The notes: generated by a model from the sequence alone, not told the origin. Counted from the stretch's first letter, positions 43,873 through 53,478 are shown. The stretch is DNA of 64,000 nt from Fluviispira multicolorata (GCF_009208585.1 NZ_WFLN01000004.1:62001-126000); one strand, 5' to 3'. A program made the numbers and translations.

Positions 43873-44640
43873 ATGAGTTTAAAAATGAATCAATTTATTA
43901 TGCGCTCTCAAAAAGGCCAAGTTTTACTTGAAGGATTGGTTGCGAACTTAATACTGTTTTTATGTGCATTTTCTATTATAGAAATAGTTCGTCTTTTAGC
44001 ATTTAAAGCTGTGCTTCACTCAGTTGTTTCTGATCTTACTTTACAGATTTCACATAGTGAATTGGCTTTAAAGCGAGCTGGAATTATTTCGCAAAACTCA
44101 GTTAATTCTTCTTTAGATAATGTAAGTTATGAAAATGAAATAAAAAATAGTTTTCGGAAAGTTTTATCATTGTTTCCTACATCTCGCATTTCATTTGCAA
44201 ATGAAAAAAATTCTTCTCAATCTGTAGTATATGCACTCCCTCAGTATAATTTTTTAATTCGGATCGATTTTATTTTTACAGCTAAGCCAAATCCTTCTGG
44301 AGTTTATATGAAGGTAAATACTTGTTTGCCTGTTTTATTTGCAAGTTTTTTTAACAATTCTAAAAATAGTGAGGAAGTAAAAATAGGCAGAGAATCACAA
44401 AAAAAAAGAAATTGTTTAGGTCAATTTTCAAATACAAACTTTTTAAATCAGCTTTTCTGGTTTCGCATACGTTCATCAAGCTATGCTCCTTGGCCAGCTT
44501 CAACTCAAATTTATGAAAAAGGCTTTGCTCTACCTCGTAGTGTAATAGGCTTAGAAGATAATATTATAAAGGAAACAAAAATTTTTATTAATGATCAAAA
44601 TTTAACTCCATATTTTTTTAAATCAGAAGAGGTAAACTAA
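43873..44640 (+). CDS. TadE-like pseudopilin
   Basis: 255 aa. Near the N-terminus SQKGQVLLEGLVANLILFLC shows the class Tad prepilin site: Gly then Glu at +5, followed by a hydrophobic helix. The remainder is a soluble, beta-rich domain. TadE-type minor pilins probably prime pilus assembly. GGGAG lies upstream of ATG 43873. Confidence 0.75.
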   Translation: MSLKMNQFIMRSQKGQVLLEGLVANLILFLCAFSIIEIVRLLAFKAVLHSVVSDLTLQISHSELALKRAGIISQNSVNSSLDNVSYENEIKNSFRKVLSLFPTSRISFANEKNSSQSVVYALPQYNFLIRIDFIFTAKPNPSGVYMKVNTCLPVLFASFFNNSKNSEEVKIGRESQKKRNCLGQFSNTNFLNQLFWFRIRSSSYAPWPASTQIYEKGFALPRSVIGLEDNIIKETKIFINDQNLTPYFFKSEEVN

Positions 44641-44647
44641 TTTAAAT

Positions 44648-45805
44648 ATGAAAGTTTTAAAATTGAAAAACCAACATGGACAAGCTCTGATCAGTGGACT
44701 TATATTTCTTGTATTTTCTATGTTATGTGTTGCTTTTTTTCTTTTCATTTCAGAATCATTTTATAGAGTATACTCAAATATCAATAAAGAACGTGAATAT
44801 AGAATAAAAGAAAATTCTTTCGTTGCAAATAAAATAAATCAATTATCTATTAATAATCAATATATTTTAAGTGCTTTGAGTGTTGCGCAAAATGCTTTTG
44901 CTGAATCTACTGAAATAGGTTTGTATGTTTCATATTTTCAACCCTATTGGTTGACTTATGGTTTTATAAATAAAAATTCTTCAAATGATAAATTTGAAAA
45001 TATAGGGAAAAAAAATGCATTGTCTATGGAAAGTGAAAAATATGTCAACAATGCTTTTAAAACTTATCGCTTGAAATCAGCAAGAGGTCTTTATATAGCA
45101 ATATCTTTAGCAGAAAAGAATGAAAAAATTATTAACTCACTTCCCCAAAATATAAAAAAATATTTTATGCAAAGCTCTAACAGTGAAGTGTTTTGTCTTG
45201 CGCTCGCTTCGCAAAGTAAAAATTATGGTTTTCCAGGTTTTTTTAATATTCCTTTGCTTGAAAATCTTTATAATTTTTATATAGATCAAGATGAATGCCA
45301 GCTTTCTCATTATAATAGTTCCTATAGAGTGGTGAATAAAATTCTGCCATTTTTATCTGATGCGGAACCTAATTTGTTTCTTGATTATAATAAGATGACA
45401 GAGATTTTAAAAAAATCGACTCAGTTTGGTGTTTATTTTGTTTCTTTCTCTCAGGCAAAAAACTTTTTAAATGAGCTTTATATAGATAATTATTCTGATA
45501 TTCTAGTGAATCCTAAGTTTACTAAAATATCAAACTATCTTTCTAAGATTCCATTTTTCAGTTCTCTCAATTTAAGTGAGAATGTTTTTCTCCAAAGTGT
45601 TCCTAAAAATATTTATGTGCGAATTTCGCATCCATATTTTGTGTGTTCTGGGAAATCAAGCTGGCAAGGTGATTTCTTACAGGAAAAAGATTGGAAAAAG
45701 GAAGCAACATGTCTTCTTTCTAGGGAACTCTTCTATAAATCTTTTTTTACACCTCATTGGGCAGCCTTTGTAACTCAAGAAGAAGGAAAAAATGAATATT
45801 TTTAG
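44648..45805 (+). CDS. TadG-like Tad-locus protein
   Basis: 385 aa. It begins LKNQHGQALISGLIFLVFSM: Gly-Gln followed by a hydrophobic helix as in Tad pseudopilins, but position +5 is Ser instead of Glu, so cleavage by a prepilin peptidase is doubtful. The long C-terminal domain is periplasmic in character, with several Cys (EVFCLALA, DQDECQLS, YFVCSGKSSW, EATCLLS). TadG is the best match by size and place. It overlaps the next gene by 14 bases. Confidence 0.62.
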   Translation: MKVLKLKNQHGQALISGLIFLVFSMLCVAFFLFISESFYRVYSNINKEREYRIKENSFVANKINQLSINNQYILSALSVAQNAFAESTEIGLYVSYFQPYWLTYGFINKNSSNDKFENIGKKNALSMESEKYVNNAFKTYRLKSARGLYIAISLAEKNEKIINSLPQNIKKYFMQSSNSEVFCLALASQSKNYGFPGFFNIPLLENLYNFYIDQDECQLSHYNSSYRVVNKILPFLSDAEPNLFLDYNKMTEILKKSTQFGVYFVSFSQAKNFLNELYIDNYSDILVNPKFTKISNYLSKIPFFSSLNLSENVFLQSVPKNIYVRISHPYFVCSGKSSWQGDFLQEKDWKKEATCLLSRELFYKSFFTPHWAAFVTQEEGKNEYF

Positions 45806-46790
45806 TTCAAAAGGTCAATCTTTGCTTGAGTGTGTTATGGTTGTTCCTCTTTTTTTTATTTTATTAGGATCTATTATTGTTGTTTTTCAACAACAAAGTC
45901 GTTCATTTCAAGATGAAAATACTCATTTTATTCTTTCCCTTTCTGAAGGACATTTTGAGTTAGAAGAAAGGCAGCTTGCTCATTGGGCAAATAATAAAGA
46001 CGATAAAAATCTCCTCTTAGAAATGATTGCGGATAATTCGCTTAACTCCAGCCGTTTTTTTACTGAAAGTGTTGATTTACAGGAGGGTGTTTTCATCGAA
46101 AATCAGCCTGTGCGTGAGGTTTCTGCTCAAATTTTATCAGAAGGCTGCTCTTTTAATGCGATCTATAATATTATGGCTCAGCAGGGTGGTGAATTTAATT
46201 TGAAGACCTGTGCGCAGGAAAGTGGTTATCAAAGAGTTCTTTCCCCAATTCCAGATAAGCTTGGTTCCATTGAACAAAATAAGATTGGTTTCTCTCTTTT
46301 TTATCCTTATGCCGATTTTTCATGGTTTAAAAGAAATCAAGAAGTTGTCCGAAGTGTACACGGGTTTCTTGTGAGCTCACAAGGGTTAGAGTTTAATAAA
46401 AATATTGCCTCATTATTCAACTCAAGAGAGGGTGCCTTTAACGTCAATTGCTTTCTTGAACCCTTTCGTCCTCAGTGCCGCTTGCAATCTGTTGGTAATA
46501 AATTTTCAAGAGCAGCTAAAGATTCTGCAAATTTGCAGATTAGTGCTTGTTTTTTTGAAAGTTCCCTCAAATGTACAGGAAGTACAGTTGCTATGCCTGT
46601 GTGTCTGGCTGCCAATGGAGCTTCTCTCATAGCCTCAATTGCGGCTAAGCAGCCTTCCCCTCTGTGCCCTGCTCTTAATAGGAGCATAAAGTCAGGGCAA
46701 TGGAGTGTGCAAAAAGCAATTTCTGCTTATTCTTTGATCATAAATGACCAGGAAATTGCTTTTAGAAAGCATTTTTTGATCATTAACTAA
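45792..46790 (+). CDS. TadE/TadF-like pseudopilin
   Basis: 332 aa. N-terminal SSKGQSLLECVMVVPLFFIL has Gly, Glu at +5 and a hydrophobic helix, the Tad pseudopilin signature. The large domain that follows carries about eight cysteines, including CFLEPFRPQCRLQ and SACFFESSLKC. GAAGGA precedes the ATG. Last gene of the plus-strand Tad arm. Confidence 0.72.
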   Translation: MNIFSSKGQSLLECVMVVPLFFILLGSIIVVFQQQSRSFQDENTHFILSLSEGHFELEERQLAHWANNKDDKNLLLEMIADNSLNSSRFFTESVDLQEGVFIENQPVREVSAQILSEGCSFNAIYNIMAQQGGEFNLKTCAQESGYQRVLSPIPDKLGSIEQNKIGFSLFYPYADFSWFKRNQEVVRSVHGFLVSSQGLEFNKNIASLFNSREGAFNVNCFLEPFRPQCRLQSVGNKFSRAAKDSANLQISACFFESSLKCTGSTVAMPVCLAANGASLIASIAAKQPSPLCPALNRSIKSGQWSVQKAISAYSLIINDQEIAFRKHFLIIN

Positions 46791-46827
46791 GCACTCAAAA
46801 AAAAGTGAAAAAACTTGCTTGGAATGC

Positions 46828-46854
46828 TTGACTCAAATCGCATTCGTGTATTAG
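46828..46854 (+). promoter_or_regulatory. Candidate promoter of tRNA-Phe
   Basis: TTGACT (46828-46833) and TATTAG (46849-46854) are 15 bases apart and end 20 bases before the tRNA. The spacing is the same as before the 26-codon unit and argG. Confidence 0.4.
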
Positions 46855-46874
46855 TCACTGTCCTACCAAGGGTT

Positions 46875-46950
46875 GGCACTTTAGCTCAGTTGGTAGAGCA
46901 GTGGATTGAAAATCCACGTGTCCCCGGTTCGATTCCGGGAGGTGCCACCA
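46875..46950 (+). tRNA. tRNA-Phe (GAA)
   Basis: A 76-base cloverleaf. Acceptor arms GGCACTT and AGGTGCC pair, with one G-T. The D arm is GCTC...GAGC, and the anticodon stem GTGGA/TCCAC encloses TTGAAAA with anticodon GAA. The T arm is CCCGG-TTCGATT-CCGGG, and the discriminator A is followed by an encoded CCA. It stands alone between the Tad locus and an O-methyltransferase gene; no integrase or direct repeat is seen next to it. Confidence 0.97.
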
Positions 46951-47118
46951 TCTTTTACCTATCCTCTTTATTCATTTCTTTTTTTCCTTGTTTTTCTCAT
47001 TTTTTAAGATTAAGAGCTCAATTTAAATAAAACTATTAGATTTATTTTTGATAAAATCTATTTGTTTTTAGCTCCTCAAAGCATGTTTGATGTTTTTGTT
47101 TTTTTTATAGGATATGCA

Positions 47119-47790
47119 ATGCGACCAAAATCTTATTCCAATCTTTTACAATCCGTTGCAAGTTATGTTGAAGGTCTTCTTAAAATAGAGGATTGCTCTG
47201 ACCTCAAGCTTGCTTTACAAATTGCAAAAAAGCGAGGAACTCCGCCTTTGCAGGTCATTCCAACAGATGGCCGTTGTCTCGAAATTTTAGCACGTTCTGT
47301 GCAAGCAAAAAAAATTGTTGAAATAGGAACTCTTTGTGGGTATTCAGCCATCTTTCTTGCTAAAGCACTTCCCGCCAACGGAAAACTTTATACATTTGAG
47401 CAGAGTGAGCATCATGCTCAGGTTGCGGGTGAAGTGTTTGCTGAGTTGAATCTTTCATCAAAGATTGAAATTGTTTTTGGCAAGGCGCTTGAGACGCTTC
47501 CAAGTATAAATAGCAAAGGCCCTTTTGACCTTATTTTCATCGATGCTGATAAAGCAAATTATCCAAATTATTTTGATTGGGCTATTGAAAATTTACGTTC
47601 AGGTGGTCTTCTATTGGCTGATAATGTTTTTGTTTTTGGATATATTGGCGAACAAGATTTACCAAATGGTGATCTTGCAAATCTTGTCTTAGCAATGCGA
47701 GAATTTAATAAAAAATGTGTTGAGGATGAAAGATTGGTTACAACATTTTTACCGACAGGCGAAGGTATGATGGTAGCTATAAAAAAATAA
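47119..47790 (+). CDS. SAM-dependent O-methyltransferase (caffeoyl-CoA type family)
   Basis: 223 aa. Rossmann methyltransferase of the O-MT3 family: VEIGTLCGYSAIFLAKALP (SAM loop), GKLYTFEQSEHHAQVAGE, PFDLIFIDADKANYPNYFDW and LRSGGLLLADNVF. The DADK metal-site motif is complete. Such enzymes methylate catechols or related small molecules; the substrate is unknown. ATG 47119 has AGGA 6 bases upstream; frames further upstream lack conservation. Confidence 0.9.
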   Translation: MRPKSYSNLLQSVASYVEGLLKIEDCSDLKLALQIAKKRGTPPLQVIPTDGRCLEILARSVQAKKIVEIGTLCGYSAIFLAKALPANGKLYTFEQSEHHAQVAGEVFAELNLSSKIEIVFGKALETLPSINSKGPFDLIFIDADKANYPNYFDWAIENLRSGGLLLADNVFVFGYIGEQDLPNGDLANLVLAMREFNKKCVEDERLVTTFLPTGEGMMVAIKK

Positions 47791-47792
47791 GT

Positions 47793-49214
47793 TTATTCTT
47801 TTTTATTATTAACCATATTTTTATCAATAATATGCCATATAATAACATAAATAAGCGATAAAATAATATATATGAATGAAGAGTCGAAAAAAACATTTTG
47901 AGTGGTAGCATGAAATATATTTGCAGTTAATGTAACTATGAGTGTGGTAAATAAAAAAATCGAGCTGTCTTTTTGTGTCTGTAGCTCTTTCTTTAAAATA
48001 CTTAAAATCATAAAAATAAAGTATATAATTAACAGCGCTCCAGTTATTCCTACTGAAGCAAAAATTTCAAGATAGTTATTGTGTGCATTAAATTTTTGAG
48101 TGATATGGGCATATCCAAGTTTATCATAGTATTGTTCTCGCACGCCATGTGCAATCCAAACACTCCCTTGGCCAACTATTGGTTTATCTAGGAACATTTG
48201 TGTGTAAACTTCCCAAAAATACTGTCGATTGTTTCCATCTTCAAGGGTGCGTGAGTTTAAAATAGAGTTTGCAGTAACGTCAATTCTTTCAATAACTCCA
48301 TATTTTTTTGCAATAAAAAAGCTAGATATAGAAATAAAAATTGTCACGAGTATTGTAAAAATAGGTTTGCGTTTAAAGCATATAAATGCAGGCACTCCTA
48401 TTAATATTAGAAAGTTGATCATAGTAGCAGTGCGACCAGAGCTTAAAATGACAGAAATTGTATTTGCAATTGTTATTAAGCATAAATAAATAAGTGGAAT
48501 ATATTTATGTTTTTCAAATGGAATAAAATAAAATCTCGATTGACTTCTTTTAGCAATAAAGATCCAGAGAAGTGTCCAGCTAAAAACAGCATAGGCTAAG
48601 CCAATGGCTGCCACAGTGAGTGGATGTCCGTAGAAGCCATAGACCCGAAAAGTACCGTTTTGTAGTAAATTATCATTTGATAATTGGAGACCATATTTTA
48701 CGTGGGAGCGGAGTTCAAAACCTGTATAATGTTGGTAAATAAGAATTGCACAAAATAACAGAGAAGCGGGCAACAGGCCTGCAATAAAATATTTAAGAGG
48801 GTTTATTTCAGCTGGTTTTTGATTGGTTTTGGTTTTATTCCCTTTAAATATTTTTTTGAAAGGAGTCATACGAGAGATTAAGATAAAAATAATTGAAATA
48901 CTGCCTGCAAAAAAGAATGAAGAAGGAAAATTACTATCGATAATATGATTAAGGTTCTCTTGTAAGTTATAAATAGATTGTGGCATTGCCTTATTTTGAA
49001 AGTAATAGGTAATGAAATTAAAAGCAGGAAAAAGAATATGTAGTAAAATTAGTAATATACTGATTTTAATAAAAAAAAGTGACAGTTTTTTGCTCTTGTA
49101 AAGGTAATAGCCAAAGGGTGCGAAAACACAGCATAAATAGAAACCAGCTCCTTGAATTGCAATTCCGAGATATAGGAAAAAGGGGAGTAAGAAGAATAAA
49201 GAGCTTAAGATCAT
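47793..49214 (-). CDS. O-antigen ligase / polymerase family membrane protein
   Basis: 473 aa, 11-12 hydrophobic helices. The Wzy_C/WaaL domain shows in LSSGRTATMINFLILIGVPA, the large periplasmic loop, IVGQGSVWIAHGV and FNAHNNYLEIFASVGITGAL, with the catalytic-type His in AHNNYLE. WaaL joins O-antigen to lipid A core in the periplasm. Location beside a GT9 glycosyltransferase on the other strand fits an LPS role. Ligase and polymerase cannot be separated from sequence alone. Confidence 0.85.
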   Translation of the reverse strand: MILSSLFFLLPFFLYLGIAIQGAGFYLCCVFAPFGYYLYKSKKLSLFFIKISILLILLHILFPAFNFITYYFQNKAMPQSIYNLQENLNHIIDSNFPSSFFFAGSISIIFILISRMTPFKKIFKGNKTKTNQKPAEINPLKYFIAGLLPASLLFCAILIYQHYTGFELRSHVKYGLQLSNDNLLQNGTFRVYGFYGHPLTVAAIGLAYAVFSWTLLWIFIAKRSQSRFYFIPFEKHKYIPLIYLCLITIANTISVILSSGRTATMINFLILIGVPAFICFKRKPIFTILVTIFISISSFFIAKKYGVIERIDVTANSILNSRTLEDGNNRQYFWEVYTQMFLDKPIVGQGSVWIAHGVREQYYDKLGYAHITQKFNAHNNYLEIFASVGITGALLIIYFIFMILSILKKELQTQKDSSIFLFTTLIVTLTANIFHATTQNVFFDSSFIYIILSLIYVIIWHIIDKNMVNNKKE

Positions 49215-49328
49215 TTAATAAATTCCTATTCTGATGCAAAAGCACGCAAAAACGAGTTTTGAGTTTTTATATTTGCATGTTAAGCCTCTTTTGATTTTAA
49301 TGCTATGCTGTGGAGGATTTAAAATCCA

Positions 49329-50492
49329 ATGAATATCAATCAAAAACGAATTTTAATTGTATTGCCTAGGCAACTGGGTGATGTTTTATTGGGCACTCCT
49401 CTTGCTCAAGTTTTGCGAGAAAAATACCCGAATGCGCAAATTGATTGGTGGAGTCATCCTATGGCTAAACAAATTCTTGAGCAGAATCCATTTTTAAATA
49501 ATCTCTTTTATTACCCGGTTTTAAAGAAGAATAAAACAGAGAAAAAAGATATTCTAAAAGTTATATTGAGAAATATTTTATTGTTATATTCAAATGTTTT
49601 CCATTTGCTAAAAATGAGAAAGCAAAATTATCATATTGTAATAGATGCAATGAATAACCCAAGAACGGCTTTGCTTACATTTCTTACGGGAGCTCCGATA
49701 AGAATTAGTTTTGCTACAAACCCAATAAGAAATTTAGCTTTTAATCATCTTATTGATCGCAAAGATTTAAATGAAGGTTATCTTGGGCATGCAAGATTAA
49801 ATTTATTAAAACCTTTGGGAATTGAATTAAAAATAGAAGATTGTTTAAAATTGTATCCAAAGATTCCCATTTCAAGCATAAATAAAGATAAAGTGATAGA
49901 ATGGTTAAATCAGAGTGAAATGAAATTTTCAGAATCAAATACACAACATTTATCTAATAAGAAATGTCGTATATTTGATTTTATTCTTTTGAGTCCTACT
50001 CACAGACGTTCTGTTCGGAGATGGCCAGCAGAGAGTTATGTAAATTTAGCCTTGCAAATGATTGAAAAGCATAAATGTCCTGTTGTTTGGCTTTGGGGAC
50101 CATCTGAAAATGAATATGTCTATTCAATGCATACTGCTTTACAAGAAAAATTAAAAGCTTCTGATATATCAGTTGAGCTCAGTCTTTTTCCACCTCTTTT
50201 TACTCTTCGTGAAGCTGCATTTTTATCAGAAAATGCTTTAATATGGATAGGAAACTCAAACGGACTCAGTCACATTGCTGTTGCTGCTGGTGCAAAAACT
50301 TTAGAGTTACATGGACCAACTTCTCCAACGAGTTGGTGTCATCCAAATAAAGAAATGCATCTTGCTCTGCAGAGAACTACGGGATGTATTCAGTGCGAGT
50401 CAAATGTTTGTAAACTTATTCGTCGAGAGTGTTTAGAAGATTTATCAATAAAGGATGTGTTTAATGTGGCAAATAATTTAATATTAAAATGA
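49329..50492 (+). CDS. GT9 glycosyltransferase, heptosyltransferase-like
   Basis: 387 aa. N-terminal ILIVLPRQLGDVLLGTPLAQ and DWWSHPMAKQILEQNP, C-terminal FILLSPTHRRSVRRWPAESY, IWIGNSNGLSHIAVAAGAKT and ELHGPTSPTSWCHP match ADP-heptose:LPS heptosyltransferases (WaaF/WaaQ group). A Cys-rich end (CIQCESNVCKLIRREC) is common in the family. It likely builds the LPS inner core, divergent from the O-antigen ligase gene. Confidence 0.9.
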   Translation: MNINQKRILIVLPRQLGDVLLGTPLAQVLREKYPNAQIDWWSHPMAKQILEQNPFLNNLFYYPVLKKNKTEKKDILKVILRNILLLYSNVFHLLKMRKQNYHIVIDAMNNPRTALLTFLTGAPIRISFATNPIRNLAFNHLIDRKDLNEGYLGHARLNLLKPLGIELKIEDCLKLYPKIPISSINKDKVIEWLNQSEMKFSESNTQHLSNKKCRIFDFILLSPTHRRSVRRWPAESYVNLALQMIEKHKCPVVWLWGPSENEYVYSMHTALQEKLKASDISVELSLFPPLFTLREAAFLSENALIWIGNSNGLSHIAVAAGAKTLELHGPTSPTSWCHPNKEMHLALQRTTGCIQCESNVCKLIRRECLEDLSIKDVFNVANNLILK

Positions 50493-50516
50493 TTTTATAT
50501 TAAGAAAGAATTCATC

Positions 50517-51512
50517 TTAATTTTCATTTATTTGTACTTGATTAATAAGTTTAATATCATTTTCAAAATCAAGAATATTTTGTAGAGTTGTGTTGACAAT
50601 TCCTGTCAAAGCTTCATGAGTTAAAAAAGCTTGATGTGCCGTAATTAAAACATTTGGGAATGAAATTAATCTTGCAAGGATATCGTCGTCGATTCCTTTT
50701 TCAGAGAAATCTGAAAAAAAGTAACTCTCCTCTTCCTCATAAACATCTAAAGCTGCTCCTTTTATAACTCCTCTTTTAAGAGCTTGAATGAGCGCCCTGC
50801 TATCAATTAATCCTCCGCGACTTGAATTTATGATAATGACGTTTCTTTTCATCTTGGAAAATGATTCTTTATTGAGTAAATGGAATGAATCTTTACTCAA
50901 TGGAATGTGTAAAGAAATGATATCAGAATATTGGTAGAGATCATTTAAAGAGACATATGTTATATTTTCGTTAGTATTATTAGGATATTTATCATATGCA
51001 AGAACTTGACAGCCAAATCCATTCATAATTTTTGCCATTGCCATTCCAATACGGCCAGTGCCAATAATTCCGACAGTTTTTTTATTGAGATCAAAACCAG
51101 TTAAACCATCTAAGGAAAAATTAAATTCATGAACACGATTATAAGCTTTGTGAATTTTCCGATTGAGGGAAAGTAAAAGTGCAATGGAGTGTTCTGCAAC
51201 AGCATAGGGTGAGTATTCTGGCACACGTACCACGGTTAAATTATGTTTTTTAGCTTCTTTAAGATCGACATGATTAAAGCCAACACTGCGCAAGGCAATC
51301 AATTTCACGCCGAATTCAGAAAGTGCTTCGATAGTCTGTTTATTTATTTTATCATTAACAAATGCGCAAACACATGAATAACCTTTAGCTAGAGAGGCTG
51401 TTTCTGCAGTTAATTGAAGTTCGAGAAATTTAATATTATGATGGAAAAATTTGTTGATATCCTCAAAATATTTCTTTTCATAACTATGGGTACTAAACAC
51501 AATGACATTCAC
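50517..51512 (-). CDS. ldhA: D-lactate dehydrogenase (2-hydroxyacid family)
   Basis: 331 aa, close to E. coli LdhA (329). NAD fold TVGIIGTGRIGMAMAKIM, catalytic Arg in INSSRGGLIDSRALIQAL, Glu region GAALDVYEEEESYFFSD and His in LITAHQAFLTHEAL. The sequence ALRSVGFNHVDLKEAKKHNL and VPEYSPYAVAEH are typical of fermentative D-lactate dehydrogenase, which regenerates NAD+ from pyruvate. It is in line with pckA, 38 bases after it. Confidence 0.94.
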   Translation of the reverse strand: MNVIVFSTHSYEKKYFEDINKFFHHNIKFLELQLTAETASLAKGYSCVCAFVNDKINKQTIEALSEFGVKLIALRSVGFNHVDLKEAKKHNLTVVRVPEYSPYAVAEHSIALLLSLNRKIHKAYNRVHEFNFSLDGLTGFDLNKKTVGIIGTGRIGMAMAKIMNGFGCQVLAYDKYPNNTNENITYVSLNDLYQYSDIISLHIPLSKDSFHLLNKESFSKMKRNVIIINSSRGGLIDSRALIQALKRGVIKGAALDVYEEEESYFFSDFSEKGIDDDILARLISFPNVLITAHQAFLTHEALTGIVNTTLQNILDFENDIKLINQVQINEN

Positions 51513-51550
51513 ACTGATCCCTTATCTGCAGAAATTTAAAAATTAAATAC

Positions 51551-53134
51551 TTAATTACACTCAATGTCTGGTCCTGCTTTCAAAACATCTTGACTTGTTT
51601 TTTGCACAAATTTTTTAAAGTTATCAATAAACATATTTGCTATTTTTATTCTATTTAAATCATAATTATTTTTATCACTCCAAGTATTTCTTGGGTTTAA
51701 TATTTGTGTTGGAATACTTCTTATTTGGCGCGGAATTTTAAAGTTAAATACAGCAAAGTTCTCAAATCCTTCATTTATGAGCTCGCCAGAATGAATTGCA
51801 TTGAGAATACTGCGTGTGTATTTTAATGAAATTCTTTCTCCTTCTCCATACCCACCAGCAGTCCAACCTGTATTGACGAGCCATGCTTGTGTGGAGTGTT
51901 CACGCATTTTCTGTGCTAATAATTCGGCATATTTTATTGGATGCCAAACCATAAAAGGAGCTCCAAAACATGCTGAAAAGGTAGCTTTAGGTTCTTTAAT
52001 TCCAACTTCAGTGCCAGCAATTTTTGCAGTGTATCCACTCATAAAATGATACATTGCTTGTTCAGGTGTTAATAAGCTTACAGGAGGCAACACTCCAAAG
52101 GCATCACAGGTGAGAAAAATAATATTATTTGCATGATTTGTTGTACAAGGTATTTTTGCATTTTCAATATATTCAATTTTATATGAAGCACGTGTATTTT
52201 CAGTTATTGATAAGTCAGAATAATCAACCTTGCGCGTATTTGGATCGGCAACAATGTTCTCTAATAAGGTACCAAATTTTATAGCTCCAAATATTTCAGG
52301 TTCTTTTTCTCTTGAGAGATGATCACATTTTGCATAGCATCCTCCTTCGATATTAAATATACCACTGTCAGACCAGCAGTGTTCGTCATCTCCAATTAGT
52401 TTTCTATTTGGATCGGCGGAAAGAGTTGTTTTTCCAGTCCCAGAGAGTCCGAGAAAAATTGAGATATCACCTTCTTGTGCTCCTTCATTAACGGAACAAT
52501 GAAGTGACAAGACTTTTTTCTTTGGCATGAGATAATTCATGACAGTGAAGACGCCTTTTTTCATTTCTCCTGCATAGTCGGTGCCCAATATAACAATTTC
52601 TTTTTGTTCAAAATGGAATGATATACTTGTTTTTGAGGTCATCCCTTCTGCATGATCATCTGCACAATGACTTCCTGCATTAAAAATGACACAATCTGGC
52701 TCGCCAAAATTTTTGAGTTCTTCTGGAGTTGGACGTATTAGCATATTGTGCATAAAAAGCGCATGATAGGGGCGGGAACAAATTACACGTACTTTTATTT
52801 GATAAGACTTGTCCCAGCCTGCATAGCCATCAACAACATATAAATTTTCTTTTGTAGAGAGATAATCAAGGGCCCGTTGTTTGCAAGCAACAAATGAAGT
52901 TTGTGATTGTGCGATATTGACTTCACCCCAGTCGATATTTAATTCGCTTTCAGGATGTTTTACAATTCTTTTATCTTTAGGACTTCTACCTGTTTTTTCA
53001 CCTGAAAATGCAACAAGAGCGCCAGAATCGGTAAGAAAAGAATTATTTTCAAAATGAATAGAGTGTTCATAAATAATAGGAATAGATGTGTTATGATAAA
53101 TTTTATTATGTACTAAACCATATTTTTTTAACAT
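51551..53134 (-). CDS. pckA: Phosphoenolpyruvate carboxykinase (ATP)
   Basis: 527 aa. Converts oxaloacetate to PEP, or the reverse, with ATP/ADP. Motifs: SGEKTGRSPKDKRIV, the Walker A FLGLSGTGKTTLSADP, KLIGDDEHCWSDSGIFNIEG, TRASYKIEYIENAKI and NTGWTAGGYGEGERISL. ATG 53134 is preferred: AAGGAAA lies about 9 bases upstream and family N-termini start near here. The frame stays open 16 codons further to 53182. A cluster of hairpins precedes the gene. Confidence 0.95.
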   Translation of the reverse strand: MLKKYGLVHNKIYHNTSIPIIYEHSIHFENNSFLTDSGALVAFSGEKTGRSPKDKRIVKHPESELNIDWGEVNIAQSQTSFVACKQRALDYLSTKENLYVVDGYAGWDKSYQIKVRVICSRPYHALFMHNMLIRPTPEELKNFGEPDCVIFNAGSHCADDHAEGMTSKTSISFHFEQKEIVILGTDYAGEMKKGVFTVMNYLMPKKKVLSLHCSVNEGAQEGDISIFLGLSGTGKTTLSADPNRKLIGDDEHCWSDSGIFNIEGGCYAKCDHLSREKEPEIFGAIKFGTLLENIVADPNTRKVDYSDLSITENTRASYKIEYIENAKIPCTTNHANNIIFLTCDAFGVLPPVSLLTPEQAMYHFMSGYTAKIAGTEVGIKEPKATFSACFGAPFMVWHPIKYAELLAQKMREHSTQAWLVNTGWTAGGYGEGERISLKYTRSILNAIHSGELINEGFENFAVFNFKIPRQIRSIPTQILNPRNTWSDKNNYDLNRIKIANMFIDNFKKFVQKTSQDVLKAGPDIECN

Positions 53135-53250
53135 TATGTTGAATTTCCTTTTCTTATAAAATAGATAGCTCTTTTTTAACATAATGATATTTAAGCGATA
53201 AATGAATAGTTGTCAATAAGCATTTATAATTTATTTTTATTTTTGGTGCG

Positions 53251-53340
53251 CTCTTTTGAGAAAAGAGTTCACTCAAAATTTAACGTGCGTTAAAAGAATA
53301 TTTTCAAAGAAGTAAGAATTTTTATCTTCTTACTTCTTTG
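53251..53340. repeat. Cluster of three inverted repeats upstream of pckA
   Basis: Three elements lie in 90 bases: CTCTTTT/AAAAGAG with a 3-base loop (53251-53267), the palindrome TTAACG-TG-CGTTAA (53280-53293), and a perfect 13-base stem CAAAGAAGTAAGA/TCTTACTTCTTTG with a 10-base loop (53305-53340). They occupy most of the 360-base gap before pckA; no gene is seen there. They may be an operator plus structured leader of pckA or an unannotated small RNA. Confidence 0.55.
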
Positions 53341-53450
53341 CTTTATAGATTGTTTTTAAAATTGCGTCAAATTAATTATTTTGTTATTTTATAAACATTT
53401 TGGGTATGGTTTGTAATATTTTTTTTTAATTTATTTAAAAAAATAAAAAA

Positions 53451-53478
53451 GCATCTTATTCTATTTCAAATAAGATGC
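53451..53478 (-). terminator. Terminator of the acyl-CoA dehydrogenase gene
   Basis: A perfect 10-base stem (GCATCTTATT with AATAAGATGC), 8-base loop, followed on the minus strand by TTTTTTATTTTTTT. It lies 19 bases after the stop of the acyl-CoA dehydrogenase gene. Confidence 0.88.

Noticed and set aside
46875..46950. tRNA-Phe as an integration site for a mobile island
   Set aside because: No integrase and no repeat of the tRNA 3' end was noticed in the flanks.
46815..47030. A 71-codon open frame
   Set aside because: It runs straight through the tRNA-Phe gene and has no ribosome-binding site; the cloverleaf explains the region.
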